From NCBI RefSeq assembly GCF_037076565.1, contig NZ_AP029028.1:4836001-4900000 (forward strand): DNA of 64,000 nt, read 5' to 3'. Position numbers and translations under genes: made by a program. The notes under the pieces were generated by a model, which did no database searches, was not told where the DNA came from, and saw nothing but the letters and a program-made list of their open reading frames with translations. This document shows, piece by piece, positions 63,860 to 64,000 of this stretch. This DNA comes from Herbaspirillum sp. DW155. GTDB taxonomy: Bacteria; Pseudomonadota; Gammaproteobacteria; Burkholderiales; Burkholderiaceae_D. The stretch's first letter is position 1; every line of letters starts with the position of its first letter.

Positions 63860-64000
63860 TCCGGGGCCTTGTGCCGGCCAGCCAGTCTTTTTCGCCCCGC
63901 TCATCGCTGGACGGGGCGGCAAGCCGATGGGCGCCGCCGCTGTGCGGGGCCATCGGACCGGGGCGGTGACGCCGCCAACAGCCGCGCCCGGACCACCGGG

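Larger units (their letters stand above)
63500..64000. other. gene-free regulatory stretch at the window edge
   Basis: No conserved gene is seen in these 501 bp. They contain nested inverted repeats (63685-63736), a short ORF with a good RBS (63782-63859) and two hairpins (63893-63956). This layout suggests the 5' leader of a gene that starts beyond 64000. Confidence 0.5.

Overview
The window looks like a chromosomal segment of a high-GC betaproteobacterium of the Oxalobacteraceae, most like Herbaspirillum. This is inferred from protein style, the hemA-prfA-prmC and minCDE arrangements, and the mix of plant- and soil-associated catabolic genes. I ran no database search. I see no rRNA, tRNA, prophage, transposase or CRISPR array.

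Layout. At 1-5.7 kb there is a truncated methyl-accepting chemotaxis protein, an AraC-type regulator, a ceramidase-like membrane hydrolase, and a divergent NimT-like MFS exporter with a NimR-like AraC regulator. A CYTH-CHAD protein follows at 5.7-7.2 kb. A complete pelABCDEFG operon for the Pel exopolysaccharide fills 7.25-20.6 kb on the minus strand; PelA keeps its hydrolase and deacetylase residues and PelD keeps an RxxD c-di-GMP site. At 21.1-25.0 kb a GntR/FCD regulator precedes a polar amino-acid type ABC transporter (binding protein, two permeases, ATPase), followed by a lipoprotein.

The stretch from 26 to 43 kb is a purine, ureide and nucleoside uptake and catabolism island. It holds adenine deaminase, a GntR/FCD regulator, an NCS1 permease, a hydantoin/allantoin racemase, a PuuE-type allantoinase, the membrane urate oxidase PuuD with a fused cytochrome c domain, a Tsx-like outer-membrane nucleoside channel, an NMT1-type ABC transporter and a BMP-family (nucleoside-type) ABC transporter. 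A proposed route is entry through Tsx and the transporters, adenine to hypoxanthine, urate oxidation by PuuD, then allantoin racemisation and ring opening. Xanthine dehydrogenase, HIU hydrolase, OHCU decarboxylase and the allantoate-degrading enzymes are not in the window.

From 43.6 to 50.7 kb are housekeeping genes: minCDE, an orphan OmpR-type response regulator, hemA, prfA, dsbB and prmC. From 50.7 to 63.5 kb are a giant indolepyruvate ferredoxin oxidoreductase, a di-heme cytochrome c peroxidase, phenylalanine 4-hydroxylase, a GNAT protein, cca, a glutathione S-transferase, an NDUFA9-like protein, a soluble lytic transglycosylase and 5-formyl-THF cyclo-ligase. The last 500 bases look like a regulatory leader for a gene beyond the edge.

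The least explained signals are non-coding. They are an 800-bp nested inverted-repeat element between puuE and puuD (31741-32540); a composite operator-like sequence shared by the purine-island GntR gene and the NMT1 transporter promoter; an orphan terminator with a candidate small RNA (about 54767-54878); a 28-codon ORF overlapping the start of dsbB; a large hairpin plus 22-bp-period repeats inside the amino-acid ABC operon; and a 9-bp tandem array between BMP transporter genes.
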